This document shows positions 1-13,096 of a DNA stretch of 64,000 bases, piece by piece; the stretch's first letter is position 1; every line of letters starts with the position of its first letter. The stretch lies in NCBI GenBank assembly GCA_947462335.1, contig OX381720.1, positions 379,501 through 443,500 of the forward strand, read 5' to 3'. Source of the stretch: Harmothoe impar (taxonomy: Eukaryota > Annelida > Polychaeta > Phyllodocida > Polynoidae). Under the pieces are notes generated by a model. That model saw nothing but the letters and a program-made list of their open reading frames with translations, was not told the origin of the DNA and did no database searches. The position numbers were made by a program, and so were the translations under genes.

Positions 1-892
1 TTACCCAAAATGACTTGTCTCAATCTTTAAAAGGATATACAACTAAATCTATGTTGAGTTAATCAGTGTAAATTGTGTCATTTTGCTATGATTGATGAAA
101 GGTTTGTCCACTTAATCACTCTTGTTACTCTTGTGTGATATCCATCTCTTTCTATATTAGCAGGTCAATGTAATGAAATGAAGGAGTTCTTCCTGAAAAT
201 ATTAGCACATTCAGAATCTAATATAAAATAGTTTTACACAAGCCTTAAAAAATAAAAACCTAAAACTGACTTTTATGTTTCAACATACAAAACTAGATGC
301 GCATTATAATAAGGTTGACTACAAGCAAGACCTGGACGATAAAAGTGACTGTTAGCCTTGTCATATATAAACCATACAGCACAGGCATAAGTTGCTTTAA
401 CCAGGTTCAATAAAGCGATATTCATCACATGTTCAACTCATGAATAGTTTTCCACTTTTCCTGTCTAGCATTTCTGATACATTTAATCTCTTTTTAAATG
501 TAATTAAATCTAATCTAAGTCAGTCTCTCCACTGTCTATGTCCACTGTCGATTGTTAACCCCTAAAACTTTCTATCAATTGTCTCTGTTAAAGTCTACTA
601 CTCAAACTGCCACAACCCTGTTCTGAACTCCTCCTGTATCATCTATTTTACACTCGATGAAGGTGAATCACTTATTGTGATAAGTGCTTGCCCAGATCGG
701 GTAGAGAGGCAACAAGTGTTTCACATTTCTTTGTTTAATGCCCTACAGTTTACTATACCCCTTTGTCCCTAAGTGTACTCTTTGCATTTATCAGTTTCAG
801 CTTCTTTTCAAACTCTGAGGACATGTTTTGCTGTTCCAAGGGAAAGGTTGTGCATTGGATCGACAATAGTCATTCAAAAAGTACTGATTCCC
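1..892. other. AT-rich sequence without a recognised gene
   Basis: I see no coding pattern here. The open frames near 773-1009 are short, lie on both strands at once and have no recognisable domain. The stretch ends at the left inverted repeat of the transposon that starts at 893. Confidence 0.6.
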
Positions 893-1187
893 GGGGGTCG
901 TTACACAACCGTAACGTTTCCTAGCTATTACCGCAATGTGAGCAAAAGTGTTACACAACAATATTCTCGTTATAAAAATTTCCAAAAAAAGTGTTACACA
1001 ATGGGGTGACCTCTGTAGCGAGAATCATTATGGTATATAAATTCTCCTTATGAATTGGCCATAAAACGGTTTAGCTCTGTAGGTTCCCCTACATCATAAT
1101 GAGAATATTTTTCTCACTTTCAAATGTTTAAATATTAATGGTAACCAGTTCAAATTGAGTAATTTTTGCATCCCTTATTGAGTTAAA

Positions 1188-3060
1188 TGCATTGGGGATA
1201 TTCTGCCCTTTGTATACTTAACATTTTAGAAGTTATGTGCAAGCAGTTGATCTATTGGCGTGAGTATTTGAGTTTCTCCACTCCTATAGCAGGGATGGCA
1301 GAACCCAGGTGGTGGGGGAGGGGGCAAACTATGTCTGTGAAGTTATGATAAGAATAATTCTTTTGAACGCCAATAAGGCTACCAAAACTTTAATAGAATG
1401 ACCATGTATATATTCATATTATATATATCTCTATATATAAAACTACATAGGGAGGGGCGCTTCTATTCTATGGATGTGAGTGGGGGGATATAGGCCTATA
1501 CAGGCCTATTTCACACTCGACATGGTGTTTGAATGAAATATCAAGGCATCAAATATCAGATCAATATTTGATGTTGTCAAGTGATATTTGATGTTGTCAA
1601 GTATCCTTACTATGTTGTCAAGGTTGTAAAGATATGTGCTCCTCATTGGTCAGTAGTCATCAATGAGACTTGGGTCATCAATTCATTATACCAATTTTGG
1701 GATGGGTGGAGAAATTGTGAATTTAATCAATATTCCTTCGATTAGCATTTGAAAAACACTACCCCCCCCAGGGTAATCTGATGTATGGGCTTCGAATTCC
1801 AAGCCAGATTTAAGTTGCAAGCCCTCTAAAAGGACGAAAACTAAGTATTTGATGGTCGTATCGGGAGCACAATAAAGATAGAATTTAGTGGTTAACTGAC
1901 CCTCTCGTCAATATCTCATTTTCCCAGTCCCCCTCTCGAGCCCCCCTGCGGATCAGTGAACCACCAAAATCTGTCAATTATATTCCCACCTCACATCCAG
2001 CTAAAATATAGGCCTATATCCCCCCACTCACATCCAGCTAAAAAATAGGCCTATATCCCCCCACTCACATCCAGCCAAAATAAAAGTGCCCCTTCCTATG
2101 TAGAAATTGAATTGAATTGAATTGAATTATATATTTATATTAATACCAACGCCCATTAATACCTTCTCTGTTCTATTTCAAGAGTGGGGGCTGGGGCCAT
2201 ATCCCATGAAGCCACAGGCTGAGTAGGATATGCCCCCGCCCCCATGAGTGAATTACATCAGAGAAGTATCAATGTTGTTGGCATTTGCATTGATTTGAAG
2301 CCAGCCCATTGAATATGGCCACATTGCATTCAATGGGGGGGGGGTATTGAATATGACCCTTCCTATACTTAAGCATATTAAATCTTGTATTTAAAAAAAA
2401 AGAAGGTATATATATATCTTTTTACATAGAATAGACCTATGTCACTATGGAATAGCCATTGGGGGTAACAAATTTGGACCCCTAAAGAAAATATATATGC
2501 GAGAAAACTTGCGCATTATACCTACTATGAAACAAAGGGTCACACAGAACACAAAGGTTAAGGTCATTCTAAATCAACAAAAGTTTCAGTAATTGGTACA
2601 CCCTGGCCTGTGGCATCGTGGGATATTGCCCCAGCTCCCACTTGTGAAATATGGCAGAGACAGTATCAATGGGCATTCGCATTCATCTATATATTTTAGC
2701 TGGTTGTGAGTGGGGGGATATAGGCCTATATAGGCCTATATCCCCCACCCCCCCCCCCACTCACATCCATAGAATAAAAGTGCCCCTTCCTATGTAATTT
2801 TATATATAGATATATACAATATGAATCTATATATACATGGTCATTCTATTAAAGTTTTGGTAGCCTTATTGGTGTTCAAAAGAATTATTCTTATCATAAC
2901 TTCACAGACATAGTTTGCCCCCTCCCCCACCACCTGGGTTCTGCCATCCCTGCTATGGGAGTGGAGAAACTCAAACACTCACGCCAATAGATCAACTGCT
3001 TGCACATAACTTCTAAAATGTTAAGTAGGCCTATAAAAAGGGCAAAATATCCCCAATGCA
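1188..3060. mobile_element. Nested long-armed inverted-repeat element, about 1.9 kb
   Basis: Arms of roughly 320 bp (1188-1511 and about 2715-3060) are near-identical inverted copies. Both hold the same landmarks in opposite order: TGCATTGGGGATA at the outer tip, AACATTTTAGAAGTTATG, a CT-rich CCACCACCTGGGTTCTG block, and GGGATATAGGCCTATA at the inner edge. A shorter matching block lies further out (about 1070-1105 and 3071-3107). The middle is AT-rich with G/C runs and has no gene. The arms could form a large hairpin, and the arrangement fits a foldback element or MITE-type derivative. Confidence 0.7.
1986..2082. repeat. Short tandem repeat inside the nested element
   Basis: About two and a half copies of a 37-43 bp unit combine CTCACATCCAGCTAAAA with ATAGGCCTATATCCCCCC. 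The same unit recurs inverted or singly at both inner arm edges (about 1470-1510 and 2700-2770), so the centre of the element appears to have grown by copying its arm sequence. Confidence 0.65.
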
Positions 3061-4379
3061 TTTATCTTTCGTTATGATGTAGGAGAACCTACAAAGCTAA
3101 ACACTAATGCCATTAGATCAACTCGTGGCAAATAACAGAACTTATCGCTGATTATCGCTAATGATTCGCCAATTCCCCTGCAGATTTGATCTAATCTGAA
3201 TAATAAATCGCATTCCCAACAATTATAGCTCTCCGTGGGTCTTTACAGCATGCAAATCGAGTAATTATTAGGCTTTTTAATGAGGAAAACGTGACTTTCC
3301 CACTGAAACTTAGTAAGAGACATGTAGTGGCAAATGGAGAAACTACTGATTCACGATTTCGATGCCGATTATAAATGTGTACAGGCAAGGGGAAAGGGAT
3401 ATCCGACGAAAATGTCAACTTTAAAATTGATATCATAAGCTTTCCATTGATATATTACACAATAGGATATCATTTCTAGTTTTTCAGAAATGGCTATATG
3501 AATATGGGTGGGCATGGCCCTGTTCAAACCCCCAATTAGCTCTAAGTCTCATAGTTTCCAAGATATCTCTATCTAATTAGCATAATTAGAATAATTAGAA
3601 AATGATCATACATTTTCCTCCTAAAGGCCATAGCTTTGGATCTAGAAATGACAATTTTATTTCGTTTTGACCATAGTAATCCTTGTGAATCATTCTATCA
3701 ATGGGCTTCTTTATTTTCTGTATTTGGAATGAATATCATGTTTCCATTGCAACACATATCAACAAAGACACTCATTTAGGATCTAAAACGTTCTTTTTGT
3801 ATTCCAAATAAGGAAGCTTTTCGCTAAAAATGGAATGTTTTGTATAAAACTACTGAATTCTCCAGAAAAAAGTACCAAAAAACTAATATTAGCCTGTTTC
3901 TTCCAATTTTGGCCATGGTGGAGCCCCCTGGTGGCTAGAATTGGTACAAATCCTGTGGGGATACCCCTTTCTGCTTGCCTGCTCACTATTGTTGATTAAT
4001 CTACAGGATGGGTATGTTTTAATCATGGAAATAGGCAGGACATGCATGTTAGGATACATGTGGAACTTTACAGCATGTAAATTGGTTAAGAAATAAGGTT
4101 TTTAGACAATACTTTGTTCCAACACAACAATGGCTGCCATCTGACCTTGTAACCGGAAGTGACGTTATGACCTAACTAGGTCACTTAAGACTGGTGCCCA
4201 GGTCCCTTTCTCTCGCTATGGGACTTTCTCTCGCTATGGCCATAACAACTATTGTTAACCAAATGACTAGCATGTTGTGTAACGGGGGGTAGGGGTCTCT
4301 CGTTATGACTTACGTTATTTCATCCATTTCATAGTGAGAATATGAGGTACACCCACGTTAAGGTTGTGTAACGACCCCC

Positions 4380-6336
4380 AGTACACCTACTTTTGCCTCT
4401 AGGGTATTTCTTTCTGTTTCATTTTTGACCTTTTGATAGAACTTAATTACAATTATATGATGAATTCTATTGTTTGTTGGTACCCAATTTTCCAATTCAA
4501 ACCAACCGAAGCACTTTTGGCCAACAATGCCTGGGAAGTTCCCCAAACATCTAGGGGACCCCGAATTGGCCATATGCCCCAAGAAGCAACAAACTTTCCT
4601 TACTGCAGGCACATCACAGCCACAACAAATCAAAACAAGCCTGAACAGCTTAGGTACACTCTGAGATCTATAGCTTAAAAGTCTGAATCCATCATACCAT
4701 GCTTATAGCAATTTTTCAACAAGTGGTTGCAGGAATGTATTTGTCGGTGGTTCTTTATCAAAACTTTGGTATTAACCCAACAAGGATCACTTTTTTTTGT
4801 TTGGATCCCTCTTCTACAGGCAGGTTGAGAACCACAAGGTAGATTGCTTCCATAGAATAGTTGTCATGCTTATATGGTTGAAACCAATTAGGATTATTTA
4901 GAAAATTGTGTTTGTTTGGATCAGCAAATTCCTTCCATCTCTTTCCATTATATACTTCCATCAACAGGTCACCCCCCTATATCCTTGTCCACCACTCCTC
5001 ACATGTATACTCAAATACAGGTCTTTGTACCAGTTTGGCCCCAGAGATGGTATTTCGATTTTTTTCATAGAAATAGAAGGAATTTCACTTTTAAGGGATT
5101 TCCATTCCAAATCTAAATTAGATATTCCCTGAAAGGGACTAAGTGCACTAATATCTGGAGAGTAGAAAAATACACAGACCTGTACCCTGTCTAAGCCAAT
5201 CACAAGGGAGAATAGGGATCACATGTTGGGACTTCCAAGCTTAGCCTTGTCTATCAAAACCAAATGAGTCAAATGAACAAGTTATGACTTTGATTAGCAT
5301 GAAAAATATGTTTTACAATCAGGCCAGTTGAAGCCAGAATAGGGATGGCGGAATAGCAATCCCTGTTAAAACATGCCAGATTATTACCAACCTGAATGGT
5401 GACATAACCATTCTAAATTTGTGAACTTTAAGTTCAGTGCTGCCTAAGAATCTTTTTGCACCTCGTAGGATTATGACAAGCTCACTCTAAAACTAATCTG
5501 AAACCAAAGCAATGGTGGACTTCTAACTTTTGAACTCTATTGAACTCTCTTTGTGTGATTTCCAATATGGTACATAGCTTCCAATGTGCAGAGCGGTTGC
5601 CTAGTTATTACTGCTATCCCTTTCGCATTCCTGTCCCCATGACAGGCACATTACACAGAAATCCATGTGTTAAAACACATTCTATGAGGCAATATCATGT
5701 TTCCAACCACAGTTTTGTTTGTTATAAACAGTTCCAACACCACTATTTAAGTGTAAAGCGGCAAACTACAAAACAGTAACACACTTTCAGAAAGGACCTC
5801 CAAGATGAATGCAGGGTAAGTTGAGTTTTAACTTTTTAAACCTTTCCCTCGGGCCAACATACTACAAATTTCAGAGGTAGTGACACTGCATGCATTCTTC
5901 ATTTCATTTTATCATCTTCTGTAAGGGATGATCTTTCAAATTTCTGTGTTCATTATACAAAATTGAATATTGTTTTCTTGTAAGCTAGAAGGATGCTTTT
6001 GACAGGTGTTTTTTTGTATAGAAATGAAGAAAAGACATATCATTCAATCATTAATTAAACATTCATATAAAACAATTAATTCCAGAATATCTTTCATTTG
6101 TGAAGTTGTTCACACCAATAAAACTGCCATATTCATGCCTCTTGTTGACCATATGGGGTTGATTTCCTTCCGAAGGGTTTAAATGTAGCTCTGCAGTTCT
6201 GGTGTGTGAATAGGCCTGATGCATTCTACATTGGAAATTAATAGAGATATGTTTTTGCGATATTTTGAACCCTTTTGGTTAAATTAAGCCCCCTTGTGGC
6301 CAAAGTTGGTACTGTAACGGTCAGGGAAAAGTCATC
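4380..6336. other. Intergenic sequence without a recognised gene
   Basis: Several open frames of 60-90 codons occur on both strands around 4358-5203. They overlap each other and have no domain-like composition. I treat them as chance frames. No RNA gene or clear repeat is visible. Confidence 0.5.
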
Positions 6337-6407
6337 TGGAGAAAGCTGGATTCAACCCAAGACCTCCTGACCCATAGGCCAGTGCTCTACCACTGAGCTA
6401 CATCCCC
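6337..6407 (-). repeat. tRNA-derived SINE head (tRNA-Ala-like)
   Basis: Read on the minus strand this starts GGGGATGTAGCTCAGTGGT and has a good internal pol III A box (plus 6385-6400) and B box GGGTTGAATCC (plus 6348-6358). The 5' acceptor arm and D arm are tRNA-like. The 3' acceptor half does not pair properly and the anticodon arm is irregular, so this is more likely the promoter head of a SINE than a working tRNA gene. The SINE body would run toward lower coordinates (about 6280-6336). Confidence 0.65.
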
Positions 6408-6409
6408 AT

Positions 6410-8274
6410 CCAACAACTTGACCGCACTGTACGTTACTGGGTCGGTTCGGTGCATGGAAGGGGGTGGTAACGACTTCCCTTACAGGACTAAAAATCCGGC
6501 ACAGAGCTTCCTTTTCCCTTGTTGGTCCACATGTATGGAAATTGAAAACACTATATTGTTTAATGAGATGAAGACTGGACTGCATGATTATCGTACCGTT
6601 AATGTTGCAGAGTTATTCTATTTCGGACGGTGGTGGCTCTGGCCACTCTGGTAGCTTCTAACATGACAATTGCATTTTTCCACATTTTGTGAATGGAGGC
6701 ATTCCTTGAAAGGACTGGTATGCTGGTGTTTACTGTGGGTCAGCACTGAGTTTGTCATGTGTCTGCTTGGCTCATCATCGCAGAGGTTAGGTATCTGTGG
6801 TTGGTTGCCCGCACTTATTTCCCTAGGTCAGAGGGAATGTTACAAGCTCTATTTTTTCATAACATTGTTCAAAAGTCAAAATGGCTACCCAGTGGTGGAG
6901 CTTGTGTTGAAGTCCACATCCAATTTGGATAATTCACCTGAATTTGTCAACTTGACAAAATCTGTGAGTATCAGTGCACAGTTTGCCAGATAATGCTCCG
7001 TCCCGGTGTGTTTAATAGAGGTTGTACCAGTGTCATCTATCCTGGTGTTTTATCACTGTGTAGCCGAGTTGTGCAACTGTATTTACATTCTACAGGGCGT
7101 GAACATGCAACTTAAACCATGCTAGGTGTCTAGTAACATGTATTGTTTTACAGACATTTCTAAAGAAGACTGTTATGTGTTAACAGGTTACAAAGGCTGT
7201 GACAGTTCTGCGATAATTCCTTCTTCTCCCACAAAAGGTACTTTTCATCAAGAAATATGTTGTTGGTTGTTGGTCCCCTTCTAAACCAAAATGTGTCCAT
7301 TTACTGAACAAAGTAATGAAACCTTATGGTACCCTGAGGCCAAATACTGATTGCTCTTCCCAGGAGGATATTTATATCAATCTCTACAGGGAAGACAGTT
7401 GCTCAAAGTTCAATTATGATTTGGTAGATGATGTTGTCAAAGTATTAGAGGGGAATAAATATTGTGCTGTGCATGATATATTGTCAGCCTGTGGCTCTCG
7501 TAATGTGCTTCTTGGATGTGTATTTGACTCTGATTACTTTTAGCCCCCTGGATATTTGCTCAAGTCTTTGATATCATTGTAAAATGCTGCAATCTGGAAA
7601 TTGTTGAATATGTTTCCGTGCTAATAGATAGGCACTGGTGTTCCCACGAGCTCTAGGAGCAATCTGTGGGCTTACCAACTGACTGTGCAACAGTGGTCTG
7701 TGGTGGTAGAAAGTACACGAGGAGAGTATATAGTATATTCTATTATTGTATTACAACCTACACCCCCAAAATAAGAATCGGGAAATTCAGTGGTTTAATT
7801 TGTTTGTTGCTAATACAGCTGGTTGCCTAGAAAAAGCTATTATAATTGGCTGTCTGCCTTATATGAATTTGTTAATTATATACTCTCAACTTTACCCTAG
7901 TTTTGTGAAAATGCTCTCATTATTGGTTAAAATAACTCTACAATGACCTGATCAGGTGTACTTTAAGAAATAATAAGCATCATGCCATCTGGTTAGGCCT
8001 AAAGTACCCCTTGTTTTTCAAAATTTCTTTTTTTCCAGCAGAAGAGCTTCCTCATAATCTACGGTGGATACCAAAAAGTTGAAAAAGATGATGCACATGT
8101 GTTTATTTTGTAGGGTCATGAGACTGAAAAAGGCCTGAAATAGACAAAACTGCATAATTCAGGAGTTTGTGCTATATATACACCACTTGTGTAGTTAGTC
8201 TGTTTTTTTTTCATAAATAGTTTAGTACTTTGATTTTTGGCCTTCATTGACGGTTCAGAAATAGAGATGTACAG
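6410..8274. other. Intergenic sequence with dispersed repeat fragments
   Basis: No gene is recognised; the 107-codon frame at 6670-6993 has no visible domain. The block at about 7630-7735 (GAGCTCTAGGAGCAA, then GGTGGTAGAAAGTACA) recurs in the same orientation at about 14815-14915. The block at about 7870-8010 (TACTCTCAACTTTACCCTAG onward) recurs at about 49475-49625. Confidence 0.55.
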
Positions 8275-8425
8275 AGGACAGTTAGATTGGCTTCCACTGT
8301 GGATACACTGTGGCTACATGGACAGAGCTTACTAAGTAAAAGGGATGCAGTTATTAATGTGAAACACCCAAGTGTCACCTGTAGCCAAGTCTCATCATGT
8401 TATCTTGACAACTATGTGGAGTATG
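8275..8425 (+). repeat. Dispersed repeat, copy 1
   Basis: This block begins GTTAGATTGGCTTCCACTG and includes GCAGTTATTAATGTGAA and CACCTGTAGCCAAG. It is a diverged direct copy of 8545-8700 and an inverted copy of about 26092-26225. Three related units in one window suggest a transposon or SINE family rather than host sequence. Confidence 0.6.
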
Positions 8426-8544
8426 CTTAAACAAATGTATGACGGCACACATGCTTGTGATATAAGTTGGAAAAAGTATTATTCAAACTGGTGGGGCAAT
8501 GAAGGGGAGCGCCCCTCTACACAGAAAATGAGAAGCACAAAAGG

Positions 8545-8700
8545 CAGTTAGACAGGCTTCCACACTAGGAATATTGATCACAACTATACATATGTACAGG
8601 GAGTGAGTTTACTGAGTACAAGGGTGGGGCTGCAGTTATTGATGTGAATCAGCCACTTGTCACCTGTGGCCAAGACTCACAAAGTTATCTTGACAAAAAT
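8545..8700 (+). repeat. Dispersed repeat, copy 2
   Basis: This is a second unit of the same family, with GTTAGACAGGCTTCCACAC, GGGGCTGCAGTTATTGATGT and CACCTGTGGCCAAGACTCA. It is closer to the inverted copy at 26.1 kb than copy 1 is. It lies about 270 bp after copy 1, so the pair may be a local duplication. Confidence 0.6.
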
Positions 8701-10580
8701 GTCTGATGTTGCTACTGTGGAAAATATGCGCAATAATAATTTGATTTGTGTAGGTGTTAATCTGTCCTTTATGACCCTTCTTACATTGAATGCCGGAACT
8801 AAAATGTTGAAAGAGAATTTAGAGAAGATATCATGAAGATAGGAACAAGGAGAGTTATATGGCTCAAACCTCTGACCTATGTTGTTTTGGCTATTTCTGG
8901 CCCTTTTCAGGCTTAAAGTCCTACAGAATAACCAGTTTTGCACCAATTCTTTCAAAAATTTGGTATATGTGAGAAAACATCCCAACGATTCAGGATTTTT
9001 CTTTTTTTGTGTATTGGCCCAATATTTTTCATTTTTAGGCCCTCCAAAGGCCCAAAAACCCTTAGAAACGTCAAAAACCCTTTAAATGACATGTTTTACA
9101 TGTCTCCCATGTCTACTAAGACAGTAACAGCCTATCCCTAATATCATTTTCTATTAGGCCTATGGTATAGTCAATTGATTCACAAGGATTTCACTAGATA
9201 TGTACCGTTTTTTTTTCTCCACAGCCATTTAAGTGTATATTGTCAGCAAAATTTTCAAATGTCCTTTCATTTTGATACCACTATACAGTAAATAAACAAG
9301 ATCCAAATAGTATCCCTTGTACCCCATATCGTGAGATAACTGTTGTGTCTTTTGCCAGAAAAAAGAAATTTTGAAAAAAATCTAATATTCCAGCCTCCAG
9401 GACCAAATGTGTATTGTGATACATATTTTGGTCCCGGAGTCACCCTCTTATTTTAGTCTCGGAGTCACTCGCCTTGCTGATAATAGTAAAACCCACACAG
9501 AATTGTTAATATCCTATATATTTTAGTTATCTTTAGTGCCATTGCTTCCTATCCACCCCCTCTAATGCTCTAAACCAGAAATCTGATAATTCCACTAATT
9601 TAACCTACATTTATACAATATATTATTTTGAGACCGAAATAAGGTGAAATAGCCGCTCGTTATGCCAGTACTGTGCCAAGTAGGTTCAACGAAGGATCCT
9701 AATGGTCCATATTTTCTAAAGTGTATACAATCTGGATATTGTAGAGTGATTTTGACAATTAATTGAACCATTTTGAGTGAACTAGGGTAACATGAGAGTA
9801 TATTATCAAAATTTTAATATTTTTGATAAATCTTCAATATTCATCGAGCTGTATCTCAAAAACTATTTTGCTGAGGGTATCCATTCTTGGTATGCCTCAA
9901 GATATATATTGTCCCAGTTTGTAAACAAAGTTATTAGTTGCTGTTATGTACTTTAAGACATTATGTACATAATCACCTTATTTTGGTCTCGGAGTCACCC
10001 AAAAGCGGACAATCTAGTTTGTGAGGCAATAAAAAATAAACCGCTAGGGTTAGAGATGTATCAAAAAGTGTTCCAAGGAGCCATGATATATACCTTTCAA
10101 TAATATGAACTTGTTTAAATATATTAAGAACTTTCTGATTTGTCCTTCCTCTATCCTAAAACAACATAAGTCAGGAGTTTGAGCCATATATTATTAAGGC
10201 CCATAGGCAACACTATGACTTTTTGAATCGAAAATGTGGTAAACTGAATGTTATATAATTAAGAGATAACCCATCTACCAAGATACTATATTTACTATTT
10301 TGCAGGTCTGTGTTTGGGACTGAATAACTGTGTTTGGGACTGAATAACGCAATCGAACTGTGTTTGGGATTTATTCTTAAGTTGTTAAGACCAAGGGTTT
10401 GTTTACTTGATAACATAGTGGTTTTCAATAAAAATGCAGACAATATTTCCGGTGTAGGTGCAAACTGATTTCATTTATAATCATCAAGGTTGACATTTCT
10501 AGATGAAATTTCCAGATATTTACTTTACTACTCTCTACTCAGTGTTTGATATATATATATACCAAGGTCTACATATATAT
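8701..10580. other. Diverged dispersed repeats, no gene recognised
   Basis: The block near 8985-9085 (GGCCCTCCAAAGGCCCAAAA) resembles an inverted block at about 29520-29600. The CCCGGAGTCACC and CTCGGAGTCACC words near 9430-9470 and 9990 resemble GGTGACTCC words at 49780-49830. These look like old fragments of one or two repeat families. No coding region is supported. Confidence 0.45.
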
Positions 10581-10587
10581 GTGTCAT

Positions 10588-10656
10588 CTGAGGTCCTACA
10601 TGTGTCTAAGGTTGTAGACATGTATCCGAGGTTGTAGACATGTATCCGAGGTTCTA
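10588..10656. repeat. Minisatellite, left part
   Basis: About three copies of a 20-bp unit, AGGTTGTAGACATGTATCCG, with a diverged first copy (AGGTCCTACATGTGTCTA). The same unit resumes at 12964, on the far side of a LINE insertion. Confidence 0.7.
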
Positions 10657-10669
10657 TTGGTAGAGCGAA

Positions 10670-12893
10670 CCCTAATATTTTTTTACGTTTTGAATGGAGA
10701 TTTATTGATCCTCTCACAATATACAGAAAAGTGGTAGGTTGAAAAACAATAATAATCAAAAATATCAGTTATTATCAGTTTCAACAAGTGCACACAAGTT
10801 AAGACAGTGTAAAGAATGAAAATATGAGTTGAGAAATAATGATAAGTGGCGATACACGATACAGGACAACATATACACGACTAACACGGTCAGACTACAC
10901 ATGTACAAAAGAAGAAATGACCAGGTAGAGTAAGTAACAGAGTAGTGACAAACAGATTGGGCGCGTATGAAGTATAGAATAAGTCATTTTCTAAGCCCTG
11001 AGGAGCTCAAATCTGACGACTTCATCTAGATCAATAAGTGGCGATAGAGTTCTCGAGCAATGAGGATTGGACGAAATAATGCACATTATATCCATTTACA
11101 GCAACTTTTATCAGTGCTGTTCCACACAGGAATTATTTCAAATGCATGTACGTAAGGATATTGGTGGATCAAACACCGAAAGAAAGAAAACTGCCCTCCC
11201 GAAAAGAAACAAAGAACGCCTGCTACATTTGTTCGTTTGTTCGTATGATTCGCACGCCTTCACAGAATTACACCACAACATCGGAGAATATTTACAATCA
11301 GTATTCAACTACACAACCGTATGTTATAACACACCGACCACACCGACCGCTACCTATGGGTGATCCTAAACCAGAAATCTCCCATTAGGTAATGTTGGTT
11401 TCAGGACCTCTCCGTGATTTTTAACCAGCAATCTCCGAGTACTCCATGATCCAGCAAATAGCTTTGAGATGATTACTAACCATCAATCTTCTCTTGGCAA
11501 TAATCATGTGTGGTCAGAGTGCGAAACCTAAGCTCCAAGGAGTGTTGCAAATACCTAGGGAGTGTTTGTGACGGAATCTCCAATGTCATCAATAAATGCT
11601 AGGCTCTCATCATCTATAAACCCAACGATTGGATCATCATTCTTTTGAGTGAGATCGACAATTTTCCGTATACGCAGTTTAAACTGGTATTTTGAATCAG
11701 ATTTCTAAAACCATTCTCCGAGCCTGTCCCATAACACAATCCCTCTGTACCAGGGTGACTTTTTGTACCCCTGCAACCTCGCTCTCTTCACGGTAAATTT
11801 GATCTTGTCATTGGACCTCGTTATTCTGTCGCCTCTCCTCGTGTCAAGCAATGTCTCTACTGTCGAGAATTTATACATCCACGTTAATAACATCTCGTCT
11901 CTCCGTCTGGACAACAACGTAATATTGGCCTTCTGATGTAATTGGTCTTCATTCAGATACTCACGGTTGTTCCTGTAGCAGATCCTCAGACCTCTATTTT
12001 GTAGTCGTTGTAATTTCGGCAATGAGGTATCGTTACAACCTGAGTAGGCAAAGCTACAGTAATCAAACAGTGTCATTATCATTGTCTTATATACAAGTAA
12101 GGAAGCATTTAAAGTGAGGAGATATCTCAATTTGGCGAAACGGAACAATCTGTTATTTACCTTTTGAATAACATCTTTCACGGCTAGCTCCATTGACAAG
12201 TGTTCATCTAGTCTTAAGCCTAGGTATGTATATTCTCTAACAGTAGATAGCTGTTTCTTGTTCATAAAGAAATCCTTCAAATTCAGAGTGGGTAATTTTC
12301 TACTTGAGCCAAACCAAACTATTTTGGTCTTAACAGTATTAACCGTTAGCCGTTTACGGGTGCACCAATTAAAGACATTGTCAATGTCCGATTGTAAACG
12401 AGTGTATGCCAGATCTGCTTTGTTACTAGATGTATAGAACACTAGATCATCTGCATACATTAGAAATTTAGAGTGCTTGAACTCCTTAGTAATGTCATTC
12501 ACATATAATATAAATAACAAAGGACCAAGTACAGACCCCTGCGGGACACCGTAGGGGACCGACTTAATTGAAGAAGAAAAAGACCCAATTCTAGTGAATT
12601 GTTTTCTATCACTTAAGTAACTTATTAACCACTTATTTACAGTATCATGTAGGCCGAGACCATGTATAATTTCTAGGAGATAATCATGAGAGACACTATC
12701 AAACGCTTTCTTGAGATCAAGAAAGCAAGTGGGCATATCATGACCTCTATCAATATTATCATAGAGATTATCAATAAACTTGAAAATGGCATCACCTGTA
12801 CCTCTATTTTGACGATATCTGTACTGCTCATCAGCCAAAAAATGCAAATCATCTAAAACTTCGGACAAATAATATAGCACTAATGTAGCAGAA
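10670..12893 (-). mobile_element. 5'-truncated LINE retrotransposon, minus strand
   Basis: The minus strand holds the C-terminal part of a LINE ORF2 (11705-12880), then about 1 kb of 3' untranslated sequence, an AATAAA signal (plus TTTATT at about 10700) and an A-rich end near 10670. The 5' edge is close to 12893, where the coding similarity stops. The upstream reverse transcriptase part and the endonuclease are missing, which fits normal 5' truncation during target-primed reverse transcription. It lies within a minisatellite. The exact ends and target-site duplication are uncertain. Confidence 0.75.
11705..12880 (-). pseudogene. LINE ORF2 fragment: reverse transcriptase palm and C-terminal region
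   Basis: The 391-codon open frame encodes a non-LTR retrotransposon reverse transcriptase. Visible motifs are the FLDLKKAFDSVSH catalytic-aspartate block (about residues 53-65), GVPQGSVLGPLLFILYVND (about 110-128), the MYADD active site (about 140-144), and a C-terminal YLGLRLDEHLSM block. It ends with KSPWYRGIVLWDRLG, a tail shared with the intact ORF2 at 21-24 kb. After the TAG at 11702 the same frame still reads KSDSKYQFKLRIRK, which resembles the lysine-rich end of the intact ORF2, so the TAG may be a mutation. The endonuclease and first RT motifs are absent, so the protein cannot support retrotransposition. It belongs to a different family from the 17-25 kb element. Confidence 0.85.
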
Positions 12894-12963
12894 GTACTAA
12901 AATGTCGACCTTGGAAATAGCAAAAAATATCGTTATATCAAATATAGGTTAAGAAACAGGCCC

Positions 12964-13096
12964 CAGAGGTCCCACATGTGTGTGAGGTTGTAGACATGGA
13001 TCAGAGGTCCTACACATGTTTCTAAAGTCCATAACTTGTGTCTGAAGTCACCAGCTTCTGTGTGAAATAGTAAACATTTGTGTGAAGTCTGTAACC
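12964..13096. repeat. Minisatellite, right part
   Basis: Diverged units of about 20-22 bp continue the repeat seen at 10588-10656: AGGTTGTAGACATGGATCAG, AGGTCCTACACATGTTTCTA and further decayed copies ending near TGTGTGAAGTCTGTAACC. The array is interrupted by the LINE at 10670-12893. Confidence 0.65.

Larger units (their letters stand above)
893..4379. mobile_element. TIR DNA transposon, non-autonomous, about 3.5 kb
   Basis: The ends are inverted copies of GGGGGTCGTTACACAACC (893-910 and 4362-4379), and the match continues a few bases inward as TAACGT. Subterminal words such as GTTACACAA and TCTCGTTATGA or TCTCGCTATGG recur near both ends (about 920-1030 and 4200-4310), as is usual for transposase-binding regions. 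No transposase-like frame is present, so the copy looks non-autonomous. A second inverted-repeat element sits inside it. The flanks show no convincing target-site duplication, so the superfamily stays open. Confidence 0.6.

Noticed and set aside
6337..6407. Functional tRNA-Ala gene
   Set aside because: The A and B boxes are good but the acceptor stem and anticodon arm do not pair properly, and unique sequence follows as in a SINE.
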